Below are positions 40,321 to 48,863 of a stretch of 64,000 nt of DNA, piece after piece (the first letter of the stretch is position 1; every line of letters starts with the position of its first letter). A program made the position numbers and the translations under genes. Source of the stretch: Trinickia caryophylli (GTDB taxonomy: Bacteria > Pseudomonadota > Gammaproteobacteria > Burkholderiales > Burkholderiaceae). The DNA is taken from the NCBI RefSeq assembly GCF_034424545.1, contig NZ_CP139970.1, positions 2,356,001 through 2,420,000 on the forward strand, read 5' to 3'. A model generated the notes under the pieces. The model saw only the letters and a list, made by a program, of their open reading frames with translations. It did no database searches and had not been told where the DNA came from.

Positions 40321-41169
40321 CTACACGGTATGGCCGCGAGTGCGGGATGCACGATCAGCGGCAACAGCGCGACGCGTAGGAACGAATAAGAGCGCTTTTT
40401 TTTGTGCGACTTGCTCCGCGGTCGTGTCGGCGATTGCCTGGGCCGTGGACTTCCTTCCGGAATATATTTCCCACGCGGATATCAGTATGCCGGTTCTCCC
40501 CTCTCCAAACCCGCAGTAACTGAGTGTGGCGCCAGGATTACGCTCGATGAATTCGCTGCCTTCGATGAGTTGTTGGACGGATGGAGCGCGATGATCCTTG
40601 ACCGGGAGCCACAAGTATTCGATGCCTTCATTTTTTAGCGATTCAATTTCTTCGGGAGTCAATTCGAAGTAGTTGAGGCTCACGACGGCAGTGATTTTTT
40701 CGTTTTTCAGGACGTCGATGGCATCGGGCGACATACGTTGCGAGCTATCGCTCAGCCCATAGTTCGGTGCGGACGCACGGGCAGCCTTTCCTTCTTCGAT
40801 CCACATCCAGTTGCGGAAAGGCAGCTTTGCCCGCACCGCTCCCTTCAAAGATGGTGCCGTGACGCGTTGCTCGTGGGGAAGCGCGATTGTTTTCGAATTG
40901 CCGTATCCGGGTGAGCCAGACGCAGGATTCGCAGCTTCTTCCGGGATGTTCACATAGCCGTGCTTGACGGGCGGGTGAGCCTCTTCGGAAAGGAGGATAT
41001 CCGAAAGCTGCTCGTAAAGTGTGGCGGCATGGGGATACCCCTGCGCGCTGTCATTCATGGGCCGGGTAGGCGCGGCGTTGTCAGCAGCGGGCATGGGCGC
41101 CGCCCGACCCGCGTCGCCTTCACTGTGCCTGCGCGTTCTCGCAAATGCGGGCCTCGGTCTTGCGAGCAT
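40321..41169 (-). CDS. Tyrosine/dual-specificity phosphatase-like protein
   Basis: A 282-residue protein whose C-terminal half (about 140-260) is a cysteine-phosphatase domain. The active-site loop is SYCGFGEGRTGILISAWE, a CX5R motif (Cys219, Arg225) with Tyr in place of the usual His before Cys. An Asp general-acid candidate is in LPVKDHRAPS (Asp192), a WPD-loop equivalent. Residues 1-60 are Ala/Pro/Arg-rich and likely unfolded, as in many type III effectors. AAGGGG 7 nt before ATG 41169 supports the start. Its base composition is more AT-rich than neighbours. Convergent with regA. Confidence 0.75.
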   Translation of the reverse strand: MLARPRPAFARTRRHSEGDAGRAAPMPAADNAAPTRPMNDSAQGYPHAATLYEQLSDILLSEEAHPPVKHGYVNIPEEAANPASGSPGYGNSKTIALPHEQRVTAPSLKGAVRAKLPFRNWMWIEEGKAARASAPNYGLSDSSQRMSPDAIDVLKNEKITAVVSLNYFELTPEEIESLKNEGIEYLWLPVKDHRAPSVQQLIEGSEFIERNPGATLSYCGFGEGRTGILISAWEIYSGRKSTAQAIADTTAEQVAQKKALLFVPTRRAVAADRASRTRGHTV

Positions 41170-41422
41170 GGGGAAGCCCCTTTGTAGTCCGACCGGACGC
41201 GAACAGTTGGCGCAAGTGGCCCGTGAGGCCGTAGCGCACGCTGCTTTTGGCGGTGACCTCGGCAAGAGTAAGTGCTTTGGGCACTCACGCTCCGGTCACC
41301 GTCGAGCGGCGGCAGCCGTTGCTGACCAATTTCACGCGGGCACATCGAATAGAGGAGGCCGCCGATGGTCTATTGGTCGGCCCCGATCGAGGCGGCTGCG
41401 CTCCGCTCATGCAGCCGGTTTC

Positions 41423-42481
41423 TCAAGGCGTGTCGAATATCGCGATATCGATGCACGGGTGGGGGATGAGGGTAGTTTTCGGCGGTGAGATCGTTCCCCT
41501 GGGAGACACCGCATAGGTGTTCAGCCTTGCCGAATCGCGGCCGCATGCGACGAGGTATGAGCTACCCGAGGTCCCGAGCAGCTCGAGCCGAAAATCTTCC
41601 GATCGCGAAACCTGCTGCGCGCTGATGGGGCGCGGGCGCATCGGGTCTTCGAGGGAGTAGGAGGTGACTTCGCCGAGCGACCCGACATACAGGTACTTGC
41701 CGTCACTGGACGATGTGACTTCGAGGCTACCTCGCTCGGGGTAGCTGCGATCGAGCGGAATCGGTTCGCTGCTGGGCGATAGTGTCGGCGTGGTCGACCA
41801 TTGGAACGGCAATATGCTGATGTTGTTTTTGTCGTCGGTTGCAAGCACGTAACAGACTCGGGCGCCGGTCGATACGACGGTGAAACTACGGAAAATGTAT
41901 CCGTCGTCATTCGTTTGCTGCTGCCGATATTGCTCGGAGATGGTGGGAAAGACCGATCCCTGCCATAGAGCCAGTGCGCTTTCCGAGCCATTCGTCGATA
42001 TTGCAAATACGAAGTTCAAGGCAGAGCGTAGTTGCACGAACGAAACATCATACAAGTCGGATGGCGGCGACGATTCGGTCGTCGCAAGCTCGCTGTTGTT
42101 GTAAGCGAACGGTATGACGTTGACGGGCGTTCCGCCCGCTACGTACAGAATCGATTGGCTGTTTGCGTAGGCTGCCGCGGAGAGCGAGCGACTCGGCATG
42201 GGTTTGCTCTTCGAATCGGCAGAGCCCCCCGCGTATGTGATGCCATCGGTAGGAGGTTGTATGTCGCCGCTGCTCGCGCCGACCTTGTATGTATGGAACC
42301 GGCCGGTGGGGCTTTCATCGCCTACCGCATAAAGAATGGGGGATCGCGGGTTGGCGATATTCAATGCCAGTCGCTTTGCGCCGTTAGCCTGAAGCGGCTT
42401 GCCTTTTTGTTTGAGCGTTCCGTCAGGGTACAAGTCGTAGGCTGTTACATATTCATAATCAAGCACATAAATTGTCGACAT
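41423..42481 (-). CDS. Beta-propeller-like protein of unknown function
   Basis: A 352-residue protein without signal peptide or transmembrane helix. It has repeated beta-rich segments of the type found in YncE/lactonase-like propellers: LALNIANPRSPILYAVGDE, ANSQSILYVAGGTP, RSALNFVFAISTNG, and SSDGKYLYVGSLGEVTSYSLE. It starts with MSTIYVLDYEYVTAYDLYPDGTLKQ. No catalytic residues can be assigned. The gene is noticeably more AT-rich than the core genes, which suggests acquisition by transfer. GGAG 7 nt before ATG 42481 is a good ribosome site. Confidence 0.7.
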   Translation of the reverse strand: MSTIYVLDYEYVTAYDLYPDGTLKQKGKPLQANGAKRLALNIANPRSPILYAVGDESPTGRFHTYKVGASSGDIQPPTDGITYAGGSADSKSKPMPSRSLSAAAYANSQSILYVAGGTPVNVIPFAYNNSELATTESSPPSDLYDVSFVQLRSALNFVFAISTNGSESALALWQGSVFPTISEQYRQQQTNDDGYIFRSFTVVSTGARVCYVLATDDKNNISILPFQWSTTPTLSPSSEPIPLDRSYPERGSLEVTSSSDGKYLYVGSLGEVTSYSLEDPMRPRPISAQQVSRSEDFRLELLGTSGSSYLVACGRDSARLNTYAVSPRGTISPPKTTLIPHPCIDIAIFDTP

Positions 42482-42715
42482 CGTTTTCTCCGGGGCACGT
42501 GTAAAGCAATTCGCGCAACGAGCGGTAGAGCGTTGCGGCTATTTGAACAATGCGCGGCTGGCTGAATACGAACCGTATTGTAGGCACGCGATCGATACGC
42601 GGGCCTGTTAACACTGATAGGGGAAACTGCGCGCGGAGTCTCAGGTCCGGCTGCCGTTCGACCACGGCGGCGACGGCGCGCAAGTGCAAGGCAGGCCCCA
42701 ACCGCCACTTTTTAT

Positions 42716-42770
42716 TTATTGGGCAATCGGGAAGTCGAGGCCATTGGAGCGCGGCGTATTCCGACAGAAC
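42716..42770 (-). pseudogene. Relic of a carboxylesterase 3' end
   Basis: The last ~16 codons here read NTPRSNGLDFPIAQ then stop, closely resembling the C-terminus of esterase copy 6 (NGPIPNGLNFPIAQ then stop) that ends at 42847. At DNA level TTATTGGGCAATCGGGAA is shared exactly, with scattered matches after it. Nothing upstream resembles an esterase, so this is a truncated duplicate. The remaining stretch between 42482 and 42846 holds no gene I can support. Confidence 0.65.
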
Positions 42771-42796
42771 GGGTGCCGCCACCCCTGATCTCGTGT

Positions 42797-42823
42797 GCCA
42801 GCCGTCATCGGATGACGGCTGGC
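42797..42823. repeat. Perfect 13-bp palindrome beyond the esterase copy 6 stop
   Basis: GCCAGCCGTCATC, one central base, then GATGACGGCTGGC, 24 bp past the stop of copy 6. It has no T-tract. It may be a REP-like element or a hairpin that protects the mRNA end. It separates the esterase from the relic 3' end. Confidence 0.7.
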
Positions 42824-42846
42824 GCGTATGGCGCTCAGGTTGCTAC

Positions 42847-44640
42847 TTATTGGGCAATCGGGAAATTGAGACCGTTCGGAATCGGCCCGTTCTCGACGAT
42901 CCGCTCGATGAGGCCGTGGCGTGGCCCGCTGCGGTCCCAAACCATGTGCGTCTTTTCTCCAATAATGAGTTGCTGGATGCCGCGGTCACGGCTATCGGGC
43001 TTCACGGCAGGCCATGCAGGCAGCGAGCCGGGGCTTGCGGCCGCCGTTTCGCTCGCCGTCAGCGCATCGATGGCGGCTGTCGTACCGTTCGGGCTGCCCG
43101 TCTTCACGAATTGCTCGATGTAGCCGGAAAACACGCGTGAGACATCGTAGTCCGCGGCCGTCCATGCATAGCGTCGGATGTTCTTCAGGTTGCCGAGCGC
43201 GTACTCGACTTGCGCGTTGTGTTCGGCACCGGGCACGGGCAGCGCCGGGTTTGCCGCGTCGGCGGGCGCTGTAAGCCCGAGCGCGTGCGTGGCCGGCTGC
43301 TGCGGCTCCCCGTCGGCGCTCAGGACAATCGGGCGCGGCTGCGTATACCGGTAGTAGTAGACCGGCGCCTGCCCGGTCTGCCGATGCAGGTTCATCCACC
43401 GCCATGCGCTGTGGCCGATGAAGAAGTCGCCGGCTAGCGCCGTGGCCGCGTGCATCACCTCGTTGGCGTCGTTGCCAGGATAGTGCGCGAGCACCTCCTC
43501 CGCCTTCTCCTGGAACATCGTCTGGATGGTTGCGCGCCAGTTCTCGGGCGAGGGCGCCTTGTCGTTCAGTACGGCGGTGAACGGCTGCTCCTGCGAATTC
43601 GAGCCGACGAGCAGTGGAACCTGCGCCTGCTGGCCGTTGGCGAAGACTTTTTCGGGCGAGTCGGTCAGGAAATGGCCGTCGACGTGCGGCCGGTAGGTCA
43701 TCAGCCGTGGCGGAAGTTTCGGCAGTGTGGCCGCGTTGAGCAGCGTACGGGCCGGCAGCGAGCGCAACTGTTGCAGCGAGCGCGCACCGACGCGTGCGGC
43801 GAAGCGGTTCGCTGCTTCTTCGGCTTCCTCGCGGCGCCACATACCGTTCGGTGCGAACGCCCCGCCGCTTTCGCCGATCGCGCGTGCAAAGAGCCCGCGT
43901 GAAAGCGGTGACGCCATATGGGCGCTTACCGATACCGAACCCGCGGAATTGCCGGCGATCGTGACTTTCGACGGATCTCCCCCGAATTGCGCGATGTTGT
44001 CGCGCACCCAGCGCAGTGCCGCGACCTGGTCGAGCAGCCCGTAGTTGCCGGCCGTGCCGTGTGGCGACTCGCTCGCGGCGTCCGGCGGCGCCAGAAATCC
44101 GAATACTCCCAGCCGGTAGTTCAGCGTAACGGCGACGACCCCGCGCGCGGCAAGGCTTGCGCCGTCATAGCGCGGCTCGGATCCGTCTCCCGAGACGAAG
44201 CCGCCTCCGTGGAAGTAGACCAGCACCGGACGCTTTTCGTCGGAGCCGCGCGCCGAGGTCCATACGTTCAGATAGAGGCAGTCTTCGCTCATCTCTTTCG
44301 AGCGAAAGTCGAGCTTGTTGGGGGCGACGCCTTGCATGCAACGCGGCCCGAACTGACGCGCATTCAGGACGCCGGCCCAGCGCGCGACCGGTTGCGGCTC
44401 GCGAAAGCGGAACTCGTTCACGGGCGGCGCAGCGTACGGGATGCCGCGGAATACGCGCACGTGCTTGTGCTCGCCGCGCATTTGCACGCCTTCGACGATA
44501 CCGTCGGCGAGACGAACTTGCGGTGCGAGCGGCGCACGCGCGGCGTTGGCCATACCGGGGGCCAGACACGACAGCGACGCTGCTGTCGCGATGGCCGTCA
44601 GGAAATAATGCCTCGCTGCACGATTCAGTGATGTCCTCAC
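42847..44640 (-). CDS. Exported type-B carboxylesterase, sixth copy (catalytic Ser present)
   Basis: A 597-residue esterase closely related to the five-gene array 12 kb away. It has a signal peptide (TAIATAASLSCLAPGMANA). Active-site residues are complete: HGGGF (144-148), Ser232 in AGNSAGSVS, Glu in GSNSQEQPF and His in GAEHNAQVEYAL. It carries an extra ~20 residues before the His (APADAANPALPVPG) and its own C-terminal tail NGLNFPIAQ. The start is GTG 44640, chosen for AAGGAGG 5 nt upstream. Confidence 0.92.
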   Translation of the reverse strand: MRTSLNRAARHYFLTAIATAASLSCLAPGMANAARAPLAPQVRLADGIVEGVQMRGEHKHVRVFRGIPYAAPPVNEFRFREPQPVARWAGVLNARQFGPRCMQGVAPNKLDFRSKEMSEDCLYLNVWTSARGSDEKRPVLVYFHGGGFVSGDGSEPRYDGASLAARGVVAVTLNYRLGVFGFLAPPDAASESPHGTAGNYGLLDQVAALRWVRDNIAQFGGDPSKVTIAGNSAGSVSVSAHMASPLSRGLFARAIGESGGAFAPNGMWRREEAEEAANRFAARVGARSLQQLRSLPARTLLNAATLPKLPPRLMTYRPHVDGHFLTDSPEKVFANGQQAQVPLLVGSNSQEQPFTAVLNDKAPSPENWRATIQTMFQEKAEEVLAHYPGNDANEVMHAATALAGDFFIGHSAWRWMNLHRQTGQAPVYYYRYTQPRPIVLSADGEPQQPATHALGLTAPADAANPALPVPGAEHNAQVEYALGNLKNIRRYAWTAADYDVSRVFSGYIEQFVKTGSPNGTTAAIDALTASETAAASPGSLPAWPAVKPDSRDRGIQQLIIGEKTHMVWDRSGPRHGLIERIVENGPIPNGLNFPIAQ

Positions 44641-44739
44641 GTTGCCTCCTTTCTGATTGAACAGGGGTCGATGACCCACCGTCGCGGTGGGAGGCTAGAT
44701 CATTGGCGTCGAACAAATATGCAATCGTCTCGCTTTTTC

Positions 44740-44748
44740 GAATCGGAC
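44740..44748 (-). promoter_or_regulatory. Shared upstream element of esterase copy 6
   Basis: GTCCGATTC on the coding strand, 99 nt before the start, the same place and nearly the same sequence as before array copies 2, 3 and 5. The second half is not clear. Region 44641-44915 otherwise has no gene; it also holds a short GACCCACCGTC/GACGGTGGG-type hairpin near 44667-44693. Confidence 0.5.
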
Positions 44749-44915
44749 AGAATTACGGCTACGCGTTTTCACGCAAACGAAATCCGGACCGCCCTGGTGC
44801 ACCGGCCCTGGAGCGGCCCTGGACCGGCCGGGCCGCGCGTTGCGACCCGTACGTGCCCGACTCCGCCCGCGCCGCGCCCGCGGCCGTTGCGCTCGTCCGC
44901 CCGTCAGGCGAGCGT

Positions 44916-45962
44916 TCAGGTCGGATTTCCCGACGGTGTCGTCCCGTCATAGAGGTCGAAAACGATGTAGCGCTGGCTCAGCCCGAACGTGCCCCAGTGG
45001 TACCCCGAGCGTATCCAGAACGCCTTCTCGAACCATTCCGCGAACGCGTTTCTGTCCGAAAAGTCGAACTCGCCGAAATTCGGATCGAAGAAGACGATGC
45101 CTCCGTCTCTCGTCACCTCGGCGGCAAATGTGTGCGCAAAGAGCGGCCCCTCGATGGGGACGAGCTTGTAGCAGCGGGCCTTGGCACCGGTATCCAGGAT
45201 GGCGCCGATCAACTCCGTTGGCTGCCGGGCAATCATCGATTGAGACGCTTTCAAATTCCATTTCATGCTGTGCTTCGACAGCCAGCCCAGGTTCCGGATA
45301 TTTTGTTCGTCGCCATCGTCGTCCCGGCCGTTTATCGTCAACTGCTTGATCGAATGCAGTTCGTCGATTCTCAACTGCCGTTTTTGCCGATCGGTATAGA
45401 GCCGTTCGAAGAGATCTCCGTTTTGAGCGCGGGCGCGGATCCAGTGTGCCGCCAAGGCAGCGCATGTGCCACCCGAGGTGTCACGATGCTTCATGATCTG
45501 ACGATGGAATCCGCCTTTGGTTTGAGAGAATTTGAAAGTGACCTGGCCATAGTCCCTCACCGACCGGCGCACACGTCCGATGAGGGGGCGTACAAATACA
45601 TGGCTCAAGCTGTCGAATACCATGCGGGGGGTGAACGGGCTCTCCTGATTCGGCAAACCCTCGCTCGTCAAAGGACGGTCCAATGCAGGGCGAGTGGGAA
45701 GGCAACCCTGCTCCGACGGATCGTCGCGACGTCCCTCTAATGCCGATGGCCCGGGCTGCGAAGAAGGCCCCGCCGCCTCCATGGTCTCGTCCGAGCGCAG
45801 GGCTAGGTGCGGGGGATACGCGCGGGGCGTGTTGCCCCGCAAGCTCCTCAGCGAGTCGAGCGAGGTGTCGGACGCGTACTCCGGAAGCGCCAGCGGCGCA
45901 TGATCGAATTCGGCCGTACGTATCGTACCGGCCGGTCTTCTCTGCGGTGGGACATGACCCAT
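44916..45962 (-). CDS. YopT/AvrPphB-type (peptidase C58) cysteine protease, candidate type III effector
   Basis: A 348-residue protein. Residues 1-110 are Pro/Ser/Arg-rich and probably unfolded. The C-terminal domain has the C58 triad: Cys167 in TSGGTCAALAAHWI, His277 in GPLFAHTFAAEV and Asp293 in GGIVFFDPNFGEF. The His-Asp distance is 16, as in YopT (258 and 274); Cys-His is 110 against 119. Known members are injected effectors that cleave lipidated or membrane-linked host proteins. GGAGG 6 nt before ATG 45962 supports the start over one 18 codons upstream. No chaperone or secretion gene is adjacent. Confidence 0.8.
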   Translation of the reverse strand: MGHVPPQRRPAGTIRTAEFDHAPLALPEYASDTSLDSLRSLRGNTPRAYPPHLALRSDETMEAAGPSSQPGPSALEGRRDDPSEQGCLPTRPALDRPLTSEGLPNQESPFTPRMVFDSLSHVFVRPLIGRVRRSVRDYGQVTFKFSQTKGGFHRQIMKHRDTSGGTCAALAAHWIRARAQNGDLFERLYTDRQKRQLRIDELHSIKQLTINGRDDDGDEQNIRNLGWLSKHSMKWNLKASQSMIARQPTELIGAILDTGAKARCYKLVPIEGPLFAHTFAAEVTRDGGIVFFDPNFGEFDFSDRNAFAEWFEKAFWIRSGYHWGTFGLSQRYIVFDLYDGTTPSGNPT

Positions 45963-45994
45963 CGCTGCCTCCGGATGCCGTGACGCCGCAACGC

Positions 45995-46034
45995 AGTATA
46001 GGTGAACGCCGCTCACCTGCGAAGCGCGTTCACC
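45995..46034 (-). promoter_or_regulatory. Promoter with overlapping inverted-repeat operator of the C58 protease gene
   Basis: On the minus strand: -35 TTCGCA (46018-46023), a 17-bp spacer, and -10 TATACT (45995-46000). A perfect 9-bp inverted repeat, GGTGAACGC at 46026-46034 and GCGTTCACC at 46001-46009, places one arm just upstream of the -35 and the other against the -10, as expected for a repressor site. Confidence 0.55.
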
Positions 46035-46048
46035 GCGATGACCGGATC

Positions 46049-46084
46049 GCCCGGATTGCCCGGATTGCCCGGATTGCCCGGATT
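46049..46084. repeat. Four tandem 9-bp repeats (GCCCGGATT)
   Basis: Four exact copies of GCCCGGATT with a degenerate fifth (ACCGGATC) before them, in the non-coding gap between the C58 protease gene and hslU. A candidate variable-number repeat. Confidence 0.9.
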
Positions 46085-46139
46085 CTTCGAATCAGACCTG
46101 ACGGCCGAACGACGAAGCGCCGAGCCGGGCCGATGCGGT

Positions 46140-47477
46140 CTAGAGCACGTACCGGGACAGATCCTCGCTTTGCGCGACTTCGCCGAGCGCGTTGTCGACA
46201 TAGGCCGCGTCGATTTTCACTTTCGAGCCGGCGTGATTGCCGGCCGCGAACGATACGTCTTCGAGCAGTTTCTCGATAACGGTATAAAGCCTGCGTGCGC
46301 CGATATTCTCGGTGCGCTCGTTGACCGAATACGCGATCTCGGCCATGCGGCGGATGCCGTCTTCGGCAAATTCGAGCTCGACGTCTTCCGTGGCGAGCAA
46401 CGCCTGATATTGCTTCACGAGGCTTGCATCGGTCGCGACGAGAATCGATTCGAAGTCCTGAACGGAGAGCGAATCGAGTTCGACCCGGATCGGAAAGCGC
46501 CCTTGCAGTTCGGGAATCAGATCGCTCGGCTTCGACAGATGAAACGCGCCGCTCGCGATGAAGAGGATGTGGTCGGTCTTCACCATTCCGTAGCGCGTGT
46601 TGATCGTCGTGCCCTCGACGAGCGGCAGCAGGTCGCGTTGGACGCCCTGGCGCGAGACTTCCCCGCCGCCCACTTCGCTGCGCGACGCGATCTTGTCGAT
46701 CTCATCGAGAAAGACGATGCCGTTCTGCTCGACGTTTTGCACGGCCTTCGTTTTCACTTCCTCGTCGTTGAGCATCTTCGAGGCTTCTTCGTCGGTCAGC
46801 ACTTTGAGCGCTTCCTTGACCTTCATCTTGCGGCGTGTCTTCTTGCCGCCGCCCAGGTTCGCGAACATCGAGCGGATCTGCTCGGTCATGTCCTCCATGC
46901 CGGGAGGGCCCATGATGTCCATGCTTGCCTGCGGCAGCTCGACGTCGAGTTCGATTTCCTTGTCGTCGAGCTGGCCTTCGCGCAGGCGCTTGCGAAACGT
47001 CTGGCGCGTCGCGCTGTTTTCGGACGATTCGCTGGCCTGCGCGCCGAAACCCACCGGTCGCGCGCTCGGCAGCAGAATGTCGAGGATGCGGTCCTCGGCC
47101 TGGTCCTGCGCCTGCGAGCGGACCTTGCGCATTTCCGTCTCGCGCGTCTGCTTGAGCGAGATTTCGATGAGATCGCGTACGATGCTGTCCACGTCGCGGC
47201 CCACGTAGCCGACCTCGGTGAACTTCGTGGCCTCGATCTTGATGAACGGTGCATCCGCAAGCTTCGCCAGCCGGCGCGCGATCTCGGTCTTGCCCACTCC
47301 GGTCGGGCCGATCATCAGGATGTTCTTCGGCGTGATTTCCTGGCGCAGCGGCTCGCCCACCTGCTGACGGCGCCAGCGGTTGCGCAGCGCCACGGCCACG
47401 GCCTTCTTGGCCTTTTGCTGGCCGATGATGTGCTTGTCGAGTTCCGAGACGATCTCGGCAGGGGTCATGGTGCTCAT
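46140..47477 (-). CDS. hslU: HslU ATPase subunit of the HslVU protease
   Basis: AAA+ unfoldase that feeds HslV, 445 residues. Blocks: [34 protein letters not shown], Walker [18 protein letters not shown], then the I domain, Walker [14 protein letters not shown], and [11 protein letters not shown]. The C-terminus SRYVL is the tail that docks into HslV. ATG 47477 lies 7 nt after the hslV stop. Confidence 0.97.
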   Translation of the reverse strand: MSTMTPAEIVSELDKHIIGQQKAKKAVAVALRNRWRRQQVGEPLRQEITPKNILMIGPTGVGKTEIARRLAKLADAPFIKIEATKFTEVGYVGRDVDSIVRDLIEISLKQTRETEMRKVRSQAQDQAEDRILDILLPSARPVGFGAQASESSENSATRQTFRKRLREGQLDDKEIELDVELPQASMDIMGPPGMEDMTEQIRSMFANLGGGKKTRRKMKVKEALKVLTDEEASKMLNDEEVKTKAVQNVEQNGIVFLDEIDKIASRSEVGGGEVSRQGVQRDLLPLVEGTTINTRYGMVKTDHILFIASGAFHLSKPSDLIPELQGRFPIRVELDSLSVQDFESILVATDASLVKQYQALLATEDVELEFAEDGIRRMAEIAYSVNERTENIGARRLYTVIEKLLEDVSFAAGNHAGSKVKIDAAYVDNALGEVAQSEDLSRYVL

Positions 47478-47484
47478 CGTGTCC

Positions 47485-48021
47485 TCATTCGATCGTCTCG
47501 ATGACGCGGTTGTGGTTCGTGTAGATGCACATGTCGCCCGCGATGGCGAGCGACTTTTCGACGATTTCGCGCGGCGAAAGGTTCGTGTTGTCGATCAGCG
47601 CGCGGGCTGCCGCCTGTGCGTAGGCGCCGCCCGAGCCGATTGCGCAGATGCCGCCCTCGGGGTCGAGCACGTCGCCGTTGCCCGTGATGACGAGCGTCGT
47701 TTGCGCGTCGGCGGTGATCAGCATCGCCTCGAGGCGCCTCAGCATGCGGTCGGTGCGCCAGTCCTTCGCCAATTCCACCGCGGCGCGCGTGAGATTGCCC
47801 TGATGCTTCTCGAGCTTCGCCTCGAAGCGGTCGAGCAGCGAGAACGCATCGGCCGTGCCGCCCGCGAAGCCGACGAGCACCTTGTCGTTGTAGATGCGCC
47901 GGACTTTTTTGGCGCCGCCTTTCATGACGATGTTGCCCAACGTCACCTGGCCGTCGCCGCCGAGCGCGACTTGCCCGCCGCGCCGCACGGAAACGATCGT
48001 CGTGCCGTGAAATTGCTCCAT
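47485..48021 (-). CDS. hslV: HslV protease subunit
   Basis: N-terminal-nucleophile threonine protease, 178 residues. The mature chain begins [23 protein letters not shown], here after a six-residue leader MEQFHG, so it needs processing to expose Thr. E. coli has only the initiator Met before TT. The leader form is, as I recall, usual in Burkholderiaceae. [14 protein letters not shown] is also conserved. The frame remains open upstream but without coding features. Confidence 0.96.
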   Translation of the reverse strand: MEQFHGTTIVSVRRGGQVALGGDGQVTLGNIVMKGGAKKVRRIYNDKVLVGFAGGTADAFSLLDRFEAKLEKHQGNLTRAAVELAKDWRTDRMLRRLEAMLITADAQTTLVITGNGDVLDPEGGICAIGSGGAYAQAAARALIDNTNLSPREIVEKSLAIAGDMCIYTNHNRVIETIE

Positions 48022-48356
48022 TCTCGTTCCTTGGAAAACGTCAAAAGCGCCACCGGCATCCGGTGCCGGGACGGAGGAATCGGGTGGCCGACGAACGGCG
48101 CCGGCAGGCCCGTCGCGGCCGTGCGTGCGGCGCGTGGCAGCAGCGAGGGAGGGCGCACCGGCGCCGATTCCGATCGATGCTCCATGCACGGCGCGCAAGC
48201 AGGCGGTCGAGCTTTGGCTTGCGCCCGCCTTGCACGCGCACGTCGGAACCATTTTAGGGCGCGCGCCGCTTTATCAAGAGGGGCCGCGCAAACCGGCGCG
48301 AAGTGCTCGCCGTCAGCAAAATTTGCCGGAAGAGGGGGCGGATCGGAAGGGGCCGG

Positions 48357-48386
48357 AAAACAAAAAGCGCGCGGAATACCGCGCGC
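48357..48386 (-). terminator. Rho-independent terminator of dksA
   Basis: On the minus strand an 8-bp stem GCGCGCGG / CCGCGCGC with a four-base loop, followed by TTTTTGTTTT. It lies 57 nt past the dksA stop, so hslV and hslU must have their own promoter in 48022-48356. Confidence 0.93.
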
Positions 48387-48443
48387 CTCGTGGGAAGCAG
48401 CGAAAAGACGCGCGGCCGCTAACGCCGCGCGACATGCAGCCGT

Positions 48444-48863
48444 TCAGTCGCCGAACAGCTTCTGGCGCAGCTCGCGGCGTTCCTGTGCTTCGAGCGACAG
48501 CGTGGCCGTGGGGCGCGCGAGCAACCGCGGAATGCCGATCGGTTCGCCCGTTTCCTCGCACCAGCCATACTCGCCCGATTCGATGCGGGCCAGCGACTGC
48601 TGCACCTTCTTCAGCAGCTTGCGCTCGCGGTCGCGCGTGCGCAGCTCGAGTGCGTGCTCTTCTTCGATCGTCGCGCGATCGGCCGGGTCCGGCACGATGA
48701 CCGTTTCGCGCAGGTTCTCGGTCGTCTGACCTGCATTGCGGAGAATTTCCGCCTGCAGCTGTTCGAGCCGGTTCTTGAAGAAGGCGAGCTGATCTTCGTT
48801 CATGTAATCCTTGTCGCTCATCTTCAGGATTTCGGCTTCGGTCAAGAGTCGTTTCGTCGTCAT
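48444..48863 (-). CDS. dksA: RNA polymerase-binding transcription factor DksA (cysteine-poor type)
   Basis: A 139-residue secondary-channel factor that works with ppGpp. The coiled-coil tip has the DxxDxA motif (VPDPADRATIEEE). The zinc-finger region is WCEETGEPIGIPRLLARPTATLSLEAQERR: of the four Cys of E. coli DksA only the first remains, the others being Thr, Ser and Ala. So it probably holds no zinc, like the Cys-poor DksA proteins described elsewhere. This form is common in beta-proteobacteria. The C-terminus ELRQKLFGD is typical. Confidence 0.95.
   Translation of the reverse strand: MTTKRLLTEAEILKMSDKDYMNEDQLAFFKNRLEQLQAEILRNAGQTTENLRETVIVPDPADRATIEEEHALELRTRDRERKLLKKVQQSLARIESGEYGWCEETGEPIGIPRLLARPTATLSLEAQERRELRQKLFGD

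Noticed and set aside
44641..45962. HrpB/hrpII-type box (TTCG-N16-TTCG) upstream of the C58 gene
   Set aside because: TTCG pairs occur in the 46060-46125 region, but with spacings of 14 or 21, not 16.
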